From positions 496,001 through 560,000 of the forward strand of contig JACJXX010000002.1 of the NCBI GenBank assembly GCA_020636435.1: a stretch of 64,000 nucleotides of DNA. Direction: 5' to 3'. The position numbers and the translations under genes were made by a program. How positions within the stretch are numbered: position 1 is the first letter of the stretch; the number at the start of each line of letters is the position of its first letter. Shown here in pieces: positions 48,389 to 56,780 of this stretch. Source of the stretch: Lewinellaceae bacterium (lineage in GTDB: Bacteria; Bacteroidota; Bacteroidia; Chitinophagales; Saprospiraceae). The notes below the pieces were generated by a model that was given only the letters and a program-made list of their open reading frames with translations, was not told the DNA's origin and did no database searches.

Positions 48389-48396
48389 CAAAGGTA
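48389..48396 (-). promoter_or_regulatory. Possible internal -7 box (TACCTTTG) before rplP
   Basis: Exact TANNTTTG in the rpsC-rplP gap; no -33 TTTG at the right distance. Confidence 0.3.
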
Positions 48397-48417
48397 CGGC
48401 ATTTTTCTTAGATAATC

Positions 48418-49203
48418 CTAACTACGGCGCTGATTTCTTCCGCCGCCCCGGCGGCCTCCGCGACGGTCTCCGCGGCGGTCACGGTCTCCTCCGCGCTCTC
48501 CTCCGCGCTCTCCTCCACGGTCGCTTCCACCACCCTTCTTGCGGTCTTGTACGCCAACGTGGGGGGAAAGGTCGCGCTTGCCCAGTACTTCTCCTTTGCA
48601 AATCCACACTTTCACCCCGATCTTGCCATATACCGTCATCGCCTCTTTCAGGGAATAATCGATGTCGGCGCGGAAAGTATGCAAGGGAGTGCGGCCTTCC
48701 TTGTATTCTTCCGTCCGGGCCATATCGGAACCATTGAGGCGCCCGGCGATGCGAACCTTGATGCCTTCGGCGCCGGCCCGCATGGTAGACTGGATTGCCA
48801 TCTTGATGGCGCGGCGGTAGTTGATGCGCGCTTCCAGTTGCTTGGCGACGGATTCGGCCACGATATTGGCGTCGAGCTCCGGCTTGCGAATCTCGATGAT
48901 GTTGATCTGCACGTCCTTGCCGGTCAGTTTCTTGAGCTCCTCGCGGACGCGGTCCACTTCAGAGCCTCCTTTGCCGATGATGATGCCCGGCCGGGAAGTA
49001 TGGATGGTTACAGTGATTCTCTTCAGGGTGCGCTCGATAATAATGCGGGCAATGCCTCCTTTGGCAATACGGGCATTCAGGTAAGTGCGGATTCTTTCAT
49101 CCTCCACTACTTTTTCGGCAAAGTCTTTGCCGCCAAACCAGTTGGACTCCCACCCCCTGATGATACCTAAGCGATTCCCTATTGGATTTGTCTTCTGGCC
49201 CAT
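48418..49203 (-). CDS. rpsC: 30S ribosomal protein S3 with RGG-rich tail
   Basis: 261 aa versus ~220-240. KH domain RPGIIIGKGGSEVDRVREEL; conserved C-domain INYRRAIKMAIQSTMRAGAE, GIKVRIAGRLNGSDMARTEE, YKEGRTPLHTFRADIDYSLK. Residues ~225-261 form a low-complexity tail of GERGGERGGDRDRRGDRRGG type, ending GGGRNQRRS. S3 lines the mRNA entry tunnel, so an RGG tail may touch mRNA or rRNA. The preceding gene rplV ends in an acidic tail. Confidence 0.96.
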   Translation of the reverse strand: MGQKTNPIGNRLGIIRGWESNWFGGKDFAEKVVEDERIRTYLNARIAKGGIARIIIERTLKRITVTIHTSRPGIIIGKGGSEVDRVREELKKLTGKDVQINIIEIRKPELDANIVAESVAKQLEARINYRRAIKMAIQSTMRAGAEGIKVRIAGRLNGSDMARTEEYKEGRTPLHTFRADIDYSLKEAMTVYGKIGVKVWICKGEVLGKRDLSPHVGVQDRKKGGGSDRGGERGGERGGDRDRRGDRRGGRRGGGRNQRRS

Positions 49204-49232
49204 ATTTATGGTATTACAAATTAGTGTTAAAG

Positions 49233-49655
49233 CTATTCTTCTACGGCTGTTTCATCTTCGTACTCTTCTACTTCCACCGCGTCATCCATTGCGGCGTCAG
49301 CAGATACGGGCACCCGGTTTTCCACCATGATCGTCACGTGGCAGGTGCGCTTGCGGATGCGGTGCGCCCGCCCGTGCGGAGCTGGCCGGAACCGCTTCAG
49401 CATGCTGCCCCCATCGGCAAAGGCCGTTTTAATGACCAGGTCGTAGTCGTCGGCATTTTCCGTGCCGCCCAACTTGTGTTCCCAGTTCGCAATAGCAGAG
49501 AGTACCAGCTTTTCGAGCCAAACGGCAGCCTCCTTCTTGGTGAAGCGCAGGATGTCCAGGGCGTCTAGTACGTTCTTGCCGCGGATATTGTCAACGACCA
49601 GGCGCATCTTGCGCTCTGACATCGGGACGTTTCTGAGTTTAGCTACTGCTTCCAT
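49233..49655 (-). CDS. rplV: 50S ribosomal protein L22 with acidic tail
   Basis: 140 aa from MEAVAKLRNVPMSERKMRLV (ATG 49655; the frame upstream translates a TTGTTGG-type spacer repeat). VVDNIRGKNVLDALDILRFT, AFADGGSMLKRFRPAPHGRA, HRIRKRTCHVTIMVENRVPV are diagnostic, including the tunnel-lining beta hairpin. The final ~22 residues (DAAMDDAVEVEEYEDETAVE) are acidic and absent from E. coli L22 (110 aa). Confidence 0.95.
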   Translation of the reverse strand: MEAVAKLRNVPMSERKMRLVVDNIRGKNVLDALDILRFTKKEAAVWLEKLVLSAIANWEHKLGGTENADDYDLVIKTAFADGGSMLKRFRPAPHGRAHRIRKRTCHVTIMVENRVPVSADAAMDDAVEVEEYEDETAVEE

Positions 49656-49737
49656 TATATTTAGTTGTCGGTTGTTGGTTGTCAGTTGTTGGTTGCCTGA
49701 ACGGCCAACGAGCAACAATCAACGAATAACGAATCAA

Positions 49738-50007
49738 TTACTTTTTGCGGTTACCGGAGTGGCCTCTGAAGTTGCGCGTAGGAGCGAACTCGCCGAGTTT
49801 GTGGCCCACCATGTTTTCGGTGATGAACACCGGAACGAAGGTTTTGCCATTGTGTACGGCGATGGTCTCTCCCACCATGTCAGGAATGACCATAGAAGCG
49901 CGGGACCAGGTCTTGATGACCGTCTTTTTTTTAGAATCCTTGGCCTTTTCCACTTTATCCATAAGCTTATGGAAAACGTAAGGGCCTTTTTTGATTGATC
50001 TTGCCAT
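49738..50007 (-). CDS. rpsS: 30S ribosomal protein S19
   Basis: 89 aa: MARSIKKGPYVFHKLMDKVE, TVIKTWSRASMVIPDMVGET, IAVHNGKTFVPVFITENMVG, HKLGEFAPTRNFRGHSGNRK. Head protein at the intersubunit side. 29 bp after rplB; followed by an 82-bp spacer full of GTTGTTGG-like repeats before rplV. Confidence 0.97.
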   Translation of the reverse strand: MARSIKKGPYVFHKLMDKVEKAKDSKKKTVIKTWSRASMVIPDMVGETIAVHNGKTFVPVFITENMVGHKLGEFAPTRNFRGHSGNRKK

Positions 50008-50036
50008 GTCTTTATGCTACTGTTTATGGCGGAAGC

Positions 50037-50873
50037 TTAGCGCTTCTTGCCGCTCTTTCTTCTGGAAATGATCAACTTATTCGATTGCTTCTTGGGCTTG
50101 CGCGTTTTGGCGCCTTTGGCCATCTGGCCGTTGCGCGAACGCGGGTGCCCGCCGGAAGCTTTGCCTTCGCCACCGCCCATGGGGTGGTCGACGGGGTTCA
50201 TGGCCACGCCGCGGGTGCGCGGGCGGCGGCCCAGCCAACGCTTTCTGCCGGCTTTGCCCAACACCTGCAGGCCGTGGTCGGGGTTCGAAGTGGTGCCGAT
50301 CGTCGCTTTGCAAGTAGAAAGGATGCGGCGCACCTCGCCGGAAGGCATCTTCAGCGATACGTAACGGCCCTCCCTGCCCATCAGGGTGATGTAGGTGCCG
50401 GCGCTCCGGGCCATGGCGGCGCCCCGCCCCGGATACATCTCCACTGCATGCAGGGTAGAACCAAGGGGGATGTCTTTCAGGAAAAGAGCATTGCCCACGT
50501 TGGGGGGCGCGCTTTCGCCGGAGAGAATTTCATCGCCGACCTTCAGTTTATCCGGAGCGATGATGTAGCGCTTCTCGCCATCCTGGTATTGTACCAAAGC
50601 GATGTAAGCGGTGCGGTTGGGGTCGTACTCAATGGTCTGCACCACGGCCGGCATCCCGTCCTTATCGCGCTTGAAGTCGATGATGCGGTAACGGCGCTTA
50701 TGCCCTCCGCCGCGCTGCCGCACCGTGCGGTGGCCTTCGTTGTTGCGCCCGCCAGACTTTTTCAGCGGGGCCAACAGGCTCTTTTCCGGCTTGTCGGTAG
50801 TCACCTCGGCGAAAGTGTTTCCGATGCGGAAACGCGTGCCGGGAGTGACCGGATTATGTTTTTTAACTGGCAT
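50037..50873 (-). CDS. rplB: 50S ribosomal protein L2
   Basis: 278 aa: MPVKKHNPVTPGTRFRIGNT, GRNNEGHRTVRQRGGGHKRR, YRIIDFKRDKDGMPAVVQTI, and the peptidyl-transferase-proximal GVAMNPVDHPMGGGEGKASG with its conserved His. Full length. A 194-bp gap separates it from rplW, containing another GTTGTTCGTTGTCAG-type spacer repeat. Confidence 0.97.
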   Translation of the reverse strand: MPVKKHNPVTPGTRFRIGNTFAEVTTDKPEKSLLAPLKKSGGRNNEGHRTVRQRGGGHKRRYRIIDFKRDKDGMPAVVQTIEYDPNRTAYIALVQYQDGEKRYIIAPDKLKVGDEILSGESAPPNVGNALFLKDIPLGSTLHAVEMYPGRGAAMARSAGTYITLMGREGRYVSLKMPSGEVRRILSTCKATIGTTSNPDHGLQVLGKAGRKRWLGRRPRTRGVAMNPVDHPMGGGEGKASGGHPRSRNGQMAKGAKTRKPKKQSNKLIISRRKSGKKR

Positions 50874-51067
50874 GGTATCTGTTTTGCCGATCCAGAGATA
50901 CGTGCGGGCCTAGTTGCCACTCATGACGAAAGCTTTGCTTTGTCATGATGCTGATCCTAAACGTCAGCATTTTTTTGTTGTTCGTTGTCAGTTTGGGATG
51001 AACAGATAACCATCAACTGAGAACCGGCAACAAACAACTATGCCTCGCTTTGCCCCTGGAACTATGA

Positions 51068-51370
51068 TTAAATATCTCCAAAGAAATCAATGTCTTCGCC
51101 CTCGCTGAGGGTTACTACCGCTTTCTTAAAAGCGGATTTTCTTCCGCGGATGATGCCGGAGCGGGTCGTCCGGTTTTTCTCCTTGGCCGGCATGATCATC
51201 GTATTGACTGATTCTACCGTCACCTGGTACATTCCTTCCACGGCCTTGCGGATTTCGATCTTGTTGGCGTCTTTGTTGACGACGAAGCTGTATTTGTTGC
51301 CCTTACCCTTCTCCGACAGCAGTTCTGCCTTTTCCGTGATCAACGGCTTGATGAGAATCGTCTTTGCCAT
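51068..51370 (-). CDS. rplW: 50S ribosomal protein L23
   Basis: 100 aa: MAKTILIKPLITEKAELLSE, NKYSFVVNKDANKIEIRKAV, EGMYQVTVESVNTMIMPAKE, ending SEGEDIDFFGDI. Tunnel-exit protein docking trigger factor and SRP. 33 bp after rplD. Confidence 0.97.
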   Translation of the reverse strand: MAKTILIKPLITEKAELLSEKGKGNKYSFVVNKDANKIEIRKAVEGMYQVTVESVNTMIMPAKEKNRTTRSGIIRGRKSAFKKAVVTLSEGEDIDFFGDI

Positions 51371-51403
51371 TTTATATATAGGTTGCCGGAAGCTGCACTT
51401 CCA

Positions 51404-52033
51404 TTAGTTAGCAAATGTTTCTTTGATCTTCTCAACCGCGCCCTCGGAAAGGACCAGGGTGTGGCTGTTGATGATCGCATAGGTGCTCAGGTCGCTGGCG
51501 CGCACTACGCTGCACTTCTTCAGGTTCCGGCTGGAGAGGTAAACCGATTTTTCGAAATCGGAAGTCACCAGCACCGCTTTCTTATCCGCCAGCTGCAGGC
51601 TGTTGAGAATGTTGATGAACTCTTTCGTCCGGGGCGCTTCGAAAGCGAAATCTTCTACGACGAGGATTTCCCCGGAAGCCGCCTTAGCGGATAGCACGGA
51701 TTTGCGGGCCAGGCGCCGTACCTTCTTGTTCAGTTTGATCTCGTAAGTGCGCGGGCGCGGGCCAAAAACCCGGCCTCCGCCCCGGAACAAGGGGTTCTTG
51801 ATATCGCCGGCGCGAGCGGTGCCCGTGCCCTTCTGGCGCTTGAGCTTGCGGGTAGAGCCGGCCACTGCGTTGCGTTCCTTGGCCTTGTGAGTTCCCTGGC
51901 GCTGGTTGGCAAGGTATTGTTTGACCGCAAGGTAAACAGCATGGTCATTCGGCTCGATGCCAAAGATGTCTTCCGGCAGGTCGACTTCCCTGCCGGTCTT
52001 CTGGCCCTGAATATTTAGAACTTCGAGTTTCAT
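51404..52033 (-). CDS. rplD: 50S ribosomal protein L4
   Basis: 209 aa: MKLEVLNIQGQKTGREVDLP, AVYLAVKQYLANQRQGTHKA, GTGTARAGDIKNPLFRGGGR, VFGPRPRTYEIKLNKKVRRL. Its extended loop reaches the exit tunnel. Six bp after rplC. In E. coli L4 autoregulates the S10 operon; no such leader was searched for here. Confidence 0.97.
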   Translation of the reverse strand: MKLEVLNIQGQKTGREVDLPEDIFGIEPNDHAVYLAVKQYLANQRQGTHKAKERNAVAGSTRKLKRQKGTGTARAGDIKNPLFRGGGRVFGPRPRTYEIKLNKKVRRLARKSVLSAKAASGEILVVEDFAFEAPRTKEFINILNSLQLADKKAVLVTSDFEKSVYLSSRNLKKCSVVRASDLSTYAIINSHTLVLSEGAVEKIKETFAN

Positions 52034-52039
52034 GGCTTT

Positions 52040-52663
52040 TTACTTTTCGAGAATTACAAAAGACCCTTTGTGGCCAGGAATCGCTCCCTTGACGAGGATG
52101 AGGTTCTTGTCCGGGAAGATTTTAAGCACTTCCAGGTTTTTAACCTTTATCCGGCTGCCGCCGTGACGGCCGGCCATCCGCATGCCTTTAAATACCTTGG
52201 AAGGGTAAGAAGAAGCGCCGATAGAACCGGGTGCGCGCTGGCGGTTGTGCTGGCCGTGGGTGGCGTCGTTGACGCCGCGGAAGCCATGGCGCTTGACAAC
52301 ACCCTGAAAGCCTTTGCCCTTGGAAGTGCCGACGGCGCTTACTACGTCGCCTTCGTTGAAAACATCCTCGACCTTGACGAGGTCGCCGAGGGCTTTCTCC
52401 GCAATATTAAAATTGCGAAACTCGACTATTTCACGCTTAGGGCCGGTCTTTGCTTTGTCGAAATGCCCCTGGAGAGCTTGAGAGGTGTTCTTGACCTTAG
52501 CATCGCCGAATCCGAGCTGCAGGGCGCTGTACCCGTCGGTTTCCTCCGTTTTCACTTGTGTAACCACACAAGGGCCGGCTTCCACCACCGTACACGCCAC
52601 GTTGCGCCCGCGGGCGTCAAACATGCTGGTCATTCCAATCTTTTTACCGATAATACCGTTCAT
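52040..52663 (-). CDS. rplC: 50S ribosomal protein L3
   Basis: 207 aa from MNGIIGKKIGMTSMFDARGR (ATG 52663; an in-frame ATG two codons upstream is possible). SVGTSKGKGFQGVVKRHGFR-like segment, NDATHGQHNRQRAPGSIGAS, SYPSKVFKGMRMAGRHGGSR. Binds near the peptidyl-transferase centre. Separated from rpsJ by 161 bp without a gene. Confidence 0.97.
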   Translation of the reverse strand: MNGIIGKKIGMTSMFDARGRNVACTVVEAGPCVVTQVKTEETDGYSALQLGFGDAKVKNTSQALQGHFDKAKTGPKREIVEFRNFNIAEKALGDLVKVEDVFNEGDVVSAVGTSKGKGFQGVVKRHGFRGVNDATHGQHNRQRAPGSIGASSYPSKVFKGMRMAGRHGGSRIKVKNLEVLKIFPDKNLILVKGAIPGHKGSFVILEK

Positions 52664-52824
52664 CAGCATTAATTTTTATACAGGCATTAAATCCCAGGCT
52701 TGTACGCGTCCGGGCAGTTGCCACGCTACTTCCGCTGCGGATAAAGGCAGGGAGGGCGGCAAAAGACAAGACACCTGATTTCCGGCGCTTAATACCGTAT
52801 GTAATGAATGGTTCTACGTCAGTT

Positions 52825-53133
52825 CTACGTCAGTTTAACCTGAATGTCAACTCCACTCGGCAGTTCCAGTTTAGACAGGGCATCTACTGTCTTCTGGGTG
52901 GGAGTATAAATTTCGATGAGGCGTTTGTGGGTACGCAACTGGAACTGCTCCCGAGATTTCTTGTTGACGTGCGGTGAACGGAGCACGGTAAAGATTTTCT
53001 TCTCGGTGGGCAGCGGAATCGGCCCAGTAACTACAGCGCCACTGTTCCTCACCGTCTTGACGATCTTCTCCGTAGACTTGTCTACGAGGTTGTGATCGTA
53101 AGACCGGAGCTTGATTCTGATTTTCTGATTCAT
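52825..53133 (-). CDS. rpsJ: 30S ribosomal protein S10
   Basis: 102 aa: MNQKIRIKLRSYDHNLVDKS, TEKIVKTVRNSGAVVTGPIP, LPTEKKIFTVLRSPHVNKKS, REQFQLRTHKRLIEIYTPTQ. Head protein; also the NusE antitermination partner of NusB. First gene of the classical S10 block, joined here to fusA by a 78-bp gap with a hairpin. Confidence 0.97.
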   Translation of the reverse strand: MNQKIRIKLRSYDHNLVDKSTEKIVKTVRNSGAVVTGPIPLPTEKKIFTVLRSPHVNKKSREQFQLRTHKRLIEIYTPTQKTVDALSKLELPSGVDIQVKLT

Positions 53134-53167
53134 GCCTTTTATTGAATAGTTGATAGTTGTTTGTTGC

Positions 53168-53194
53168 TAGTTGTTGGTTATCAACCAACAACTA
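53168..53194. repeat. Hairpin spacer repeat between fusA and rpsJ
   Basis: TAGTTGTTGGTT-ATC-AACCAACAACTA, 12-bp perfect stem. It belongs to the GTTGTTGG-type low-complexity spacers also seen at 49670-49700, 50970-50995 and 16205-16240. Confidence 0.55.
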
Positions 53195-53211
53195 ACAACC
53201 GTCAACTGATT

Positions 53212-55350
53212 TTACACTTTAACTTCGCCTTTGGCCTTCTCGATGATCTCCTTGGAGATGCTGGCCGGCGCTTCCGAATAGTGGGCGAACTCCATGGTCG
53301 AGCTGGCGCGGCCGGAGGTGATGGTCCGAAGGGCGGTCACATAACCGAACATTTCCGACAGCGGCACTTCGGCCTGAATGGCTACGGCGTTGCCCGCGCG
53401 GGGCTCCTGCCCTTTCGGCAGGCCGCGGCGGCGGTTGAGGTCGCCGATAACCGAACCGGTATACTCTTCCGGCGTCACGACTTCGAGCTTCATGATCGGC
53501 TCCAGGATGACCGGTTTGCACCTGGGCGCCGCAGCGCGGAACCCTTCTTTGGCGCACAGTTCGAAGGCAATCGGCTTGGAGTCGACTGCGTGCATGGAGC
53601 CGTCGTAGATGCGAACCTTCATGCTGTCGATGTTGTAACCGGCGAGAATGCCGTTTTCCATCATAGCGATAAAGCCATCGCGTATCGGCTTCTGGTAGTT
53701 CTTATCGATAGAGCCGCCGGTGATGTCCCAGACGAACTGCAGCTTGGCCTTACCGTCCTTGAACTCGTCGCTGTCGAGGAATTCCTGGTCGGCCGGGCCG
53801 ATTTCGAACTGCATATCGGCGAACAAACCGGAACCGCCCGTCTGCTTCTTGAGGCGTTCGCGGTGATCCTGGGAAATGGTCAGCGCTTCTTTGTAGTTAA
53901 CCTGCGGCGCGCCCTGGTTGACTTCCACCTTGAATTCGCGGCGGAGGCGGTCAACGATAATTTCCAGGTGCAACTCGCCCATGCCGCTGATCACGGTCTG
54001 GTTGGTGTCTTCGTCATAACGAACCCGGAAAGTGGGGTCTTCCTCGGCCAGTTTAGACAAGGCCATGCCCAGCTTGTCCAGGTCTTTTTGAGACTTGGGC
54101 TCGACGGCAAGGCCGATCACCGGGTCGGGGAAGGTCATGCTTTCCAGTACGATCGGAGCGTTTTCGGCACAGATGGTGTCGCCGGTGCGCAGGTCTTTGA
54201 ACCCAACGGCGGCGGCAATATCGCCGGCTTCGACGCGGTCGATCGGGTTCTGCTTATTGGAGTGCATCTGATACAAGCGGGAGATGCGCTCCTTCTTGTC
54301 AGAACGCGTATTCAATACATAGGATCCAGCGTCGAGGGCGCCGGAGTAAACGCGGAAGAACGCCAGGCGGCCCACATAGGGGTCGGTTGCGATCTTGAAT
54401 GCCAGGGCGGCAAACGGTTCATTTACATTCGGGCGGCGTTTTTCTTCCTTCTCTGTCTTAGGGTTGATGCCGGTGATGGCTTCAACGTCCATCGGAGAAG
54501 GCATGAAGGCGCAAACCGCGTCGAGAACAGCCTGAACGCCTTTATTTTTGAAAGCGGAACCACACATCATCGGAACGATGCTCATGTCGATCACCGCGGC
54601 GCGGATAGCGGCGCGAATCTCCTCGGCGGAGATAGACGCCGGATCTTCGAAGTATTTTTCCAACAGGCTTTCATCGTACTCAGCGACCGCTTCGAGCAGT
54701 TTTTCGCGGTACTCGGCAACCGTGTCTACCAGGTCTTCCGGAATGGGCACCACCTCGTAGGTCATCCCCATGTCGTGGTCGTTCCAGATGCGGGCTTCGT
54801 TGGTGATCAGGTCGACGACCCCGACGAAGGTCTCTTCTGCTCCCATGGGCACCTGCAGGGGCACTGCGTTGGCTCCGAGCTTTTCTTTCACGTCATTGAC
54901 GACGTTGAAGAAATCGGCGCCGGAACGGTCCATCTTGTTGACGAACCCAATGCGGGGCACTTTATAGCGGTTGGCCTGGCGCCAGACCGTTTCGGACTGA
55001 GGCTCCACGCCCGATACTGCACAGAACAGCGCGACAACGCCGTCGAGGACACGCAGGGAGCGTTCTACCTCGACTGTAAAGTCGACGTGGCCGGGAGTAT
55101 CGATGATATTGATGACATATTGTTGGTCTTTCCAGTTCCAGTTGGTCTTGGTGGCAGCTGAGGTGATGGTAATACCACGCTCCTGCTCCTGCTCCATCCA
55201 GTCCATGGTGGCGGCGCCATCATGAACTTCGCCGATCTTGTGGCTGATACCGGTGTAGAAAAGGACACGTTCGGTAGTCGTAGTCTTTCCGGCGTCGATG
55301 TGAGCCGCAATACCAATATTTCGAGTTAATTTGAGATCTTTTTGTGCCAT
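53212..55350 (-). CDS. fusA: Elongation factor G
   Basis: 712 aa. G1 RNIGIAAHIDAGKTTTTERV, G2 region ERGITITSAATKT, G3 INIIDTPGHVDFTVEVERSL, G4 IGFVNKMDRSGADF; domain IV loop and C-terminal domain with RGLPKGQEPRAGNAVAIQAE and VPLSEMFGYVTALRTITSGR. GTP-driven translocase of the ribosome. Lies between rpsG and rpsJ, as in str operons, but tuf does not follow it. Confidence 0.97.
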   Translation of the reverse strand: MAQKDLKLTRNIGIAAHIDAGKTTTTERVLFYTGISHKIGEVHDGAATMDWMEQEQERGITITSAATKTNWNWKDQQYVINIIDTPGHVDFTVEVERSLRVLDGVVALFCAVSGVEPQSETVWRQANRYKVPRIGFVNKMDRSGADFFNVVNDVKEKLGANAVPLQVPMGAEETFVGVVDLITNEARIWNDHDMGMTYEVVPIPEDLVDTVAEYREKLLEAVAEYDESLLEKYFEDPASISAEEIRAAIRAAVIDMSIVPMMCGSAFKNKGVQAVLDAVCAFMPSPMDVEAITGINPKTEKEEKRRPNVNEPFAALAFKIATDPYVGRLAFFRVYSGALDAGSYVLNTRSDKKERISRLYQMHSNKQNPIDRVEAGDIAAAVGFKDLRTGDTICAENAPIVLESMTFPDPVIGLAVEPKSQKDLDKLGMALSKLAEEDPTFRVRYDEDTNQTVISGMGELHLEIIVDRLRREFKVEVNQGAPQVNYKEALTISQDHRERLKKQTGGSGLFADMQFEIGPADQEFLDSDEFKDGKAKLQFVWDITGGSIDKNYQKPIRDGFIAMMENGILAGYNIDSMKVRIYDGSMHAVDSKPIAFELCAKEGFRAAAPRCKPVILEPIMKLEVVTPEEYTGSVIGDLNRRRGLPKGQEPRAGNAVAIQAEVPLSEMFGYVTALRTITSGRASSTMEFAHYSEAPASISKEIIEKAKGEVKV

Positions 55351-55410
55351 GACTACGCCGTCAGGATTTTAATTGATTAAATGGTTATAAGTAGCGATAG
55401 TAGTAAGTGG

Positions 55411-55878
55411 TTAAACGCGGAAGTGAGCGAATGCGCGGTTGGATTCCGCCATCTTGTGCGTATCTTCCTTCCGCTTCACTGCGTTGCCTTCCCCTTTAGC
55501 GGCGGCCATAACCTCTGCCGCCAGTTTCTCCGCCATTCCCTTGCCGCTGCGCTGGCGGGAGAACTTGATCATCCACTTCATCCCGATGGATACCTTGCGC
55601 TTGGCGCGGATTTCCGTAGGGATTTGGAAAGTGGCGCCACCGATACGGCGGCTGCGGACTTCCACCTGTGGCATGACGTTATTCAGCCCTTTTTTCCACA
55701 TGGCGTGCTCGTCCTGCTTGGTACGCTCCTTGACGATGTCCATGGCATCGTAGAAAATGCGCAATGCGATGGTCTTTTTGCCCTGCCACATCATGTGGTT
55801 GACAAACTGGGTTACCATTTCGTCTCCGTACCTGGGGTCCGGCTGTATAACTCTAAGTTTTGGCTTTCTCTTTCTCAT
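55411..55878 (-). CDS. rpsG: 30S ribosomal protein S7
   Basis: 155 aa: MRKRKPKLRVIQPDPRYGDE, VTQFVNHMMWQGKKTIALRI, GLNNVMPQVEVRSRRIGGAT, FQIPTEIRAKRKVSIGMKWM, ending SNRAFAHFRV. Primary binder of the 16S 3' domain and autogenous regulator of the str operon in E. coli. 46 bp after rpsL. Confidence 0.97.
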   Translation of the reverse strand: MRKRKPKLRVIQPDPRYGDEMVTQFVNHMMWQGKKTIALRIFYDAMDIVKERTKQDEHAMWKKGLNNVMPQVEVRSRRIGGATFQIPTEIRAKRKVSIGMKWMIKFSRQRSGKGMAEKLAAEVMAAAKGEGNAVKRKEDTHKMAESNRAFAHFRV

Positions 55879-55924
55879 TTCTCTTTATCCGAATTAGAGG
55901 TTTCGCAATTGGATTGAAACGTAA

Positions 55925-56299
55925 TTAGCTCTTCGGGCGTTTGGCGCCGTAGCGGGATCGGGACTGCAGGCGGCCTTCCACCCCGGCGGTGTCCAATGCG
56001 CCACGAACGATGGTGTACCGCACGCCCGGCAGGTCTTTCACCCGGCCACCGCGCACCAGCACGATGGAGTGTTCCTGCAGGTTGTGCCCTTCTCCCGGAA
56101 TGTAGCAAATGACTTCCAGGCCATTGGTCAGGCGCACCTTCGCAACCTTACGCAGCGCAGAGTTAGGCTTCTTCGGCGTGGTGGTGTATACACGCGTGCA
56201 AACGCCACGTTTCTGAGGACATCCATCCAGCGCGCGAGACTTGCTCTTCGTTATCACTCTTTTCCTGCCCTTGCGTACAAGTTGATTAATAGTAGGCAT
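55925..56299 (-). CDS. rpsL: 30S ribosomal protein S12
   Basis: 124 aa: MPTINQLVRKGRKRVITKSK, LDGCPQKRGVCTRVYTTTPK, KPNSALRKVAKVRLTNGLEV, CYIPGEGHNLQEHSIVLVRG, GRVKDLPGVRYTIVRGALDT. The streptomycin-site segment TTPKKPNSA retains Lys at the position mutated in resistant strains, so a streptomycin-sensitive S12 is expected. First gene of the array, 69-76 nt after the promoter at 56375. Confidence 0.97.
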   Translation of the reverse strand: MPTINQLVRKGRKRVITKSKSRALDGCPQKRGVCTRVYTTTPKKPNSALRKVAKVRLTNGLEVICYIPGEGHNLQEHSIVLVRGGRVKDLPGVRYTIVRGALDTAGVEGRLQSRSRYGAKRPKS

Positions 56300-56374
56300 C
56301 TTTTTTTTCGTAGTTTAAGTCTGTATAACAATGCTTTAGTAACAACTAAAAATACCTTGCTCAAAAAGCGATTG

Positions 56375-56405
56375 CAAAGGTATAGCTTTTTTCCCTAAAT
56401 ACAAA
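56375..56405 (-). promoter_or_regulatory. Main sigma-A promoter of the ribosomal array
   Basis: Minus strand TTTG (56402-56405)-N19-TACCTTTG (56375-56382), a complete Bacteroidota -33/-7 pair, 76 bp before the rpsL ATG. The rest of the 481-bp divergent spacer (56300-56780) shows no gene. Confidence 0.75.
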
Positions 56406-56780
56406 AGGCGCTTTTAAAATTATTGTTTCTTTGGGAAACTTTTGAAAACCAAGGGTTAGTGGGGCTTCCCCTTCCGTCTCCGCCCGTCAAATTTTGTATG
56501 CTCCCGGCTGCCCTTCGCCAAATTATGCCCCTTTGAGGCTTTGACAGCATAAAATTTTTGGGCTGCCTGCCTTTTCCTGAATTGTTACAGCTGTTTTGTT
56601 AGGCTGGCGCTTCTTTTCCGGCTGCTTTCCCCTCAACAGATGGGGAGGGAAAAGGTTGCAGGAGTGTATGGATTCAAGGAACCCATGAAACCATGCTCCA
56701 GTCCAACACCTCTCCGTTTCCCCCCTTTCCCATCTTTTTTGTACATTGAAACGCCAATTGTACACCCAAAGCCACCGCCC

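Noticed and set aside
49656..49737. GTTGTTGG-type spacers in the ribosomal array as regulatory leaders
   Set aside because: The same low-complexity strings occur in unrelated spacers (16205, 24560, 50970, 53150), so they look like simple-sequence filler; only the perfect hairpin at 53168-53194 is kept as a feature.
53161..55161. Long antisense reading frame (666 codons) opposite fusA, and similar ones opposite secY (41276-42541), rpoA (36950-37819), L2 and the GH3 gene
   Set aside because: They mirror strongly conserved genes on the other strand; high GC and biased codons leave antisense frames open. No family resemblance.
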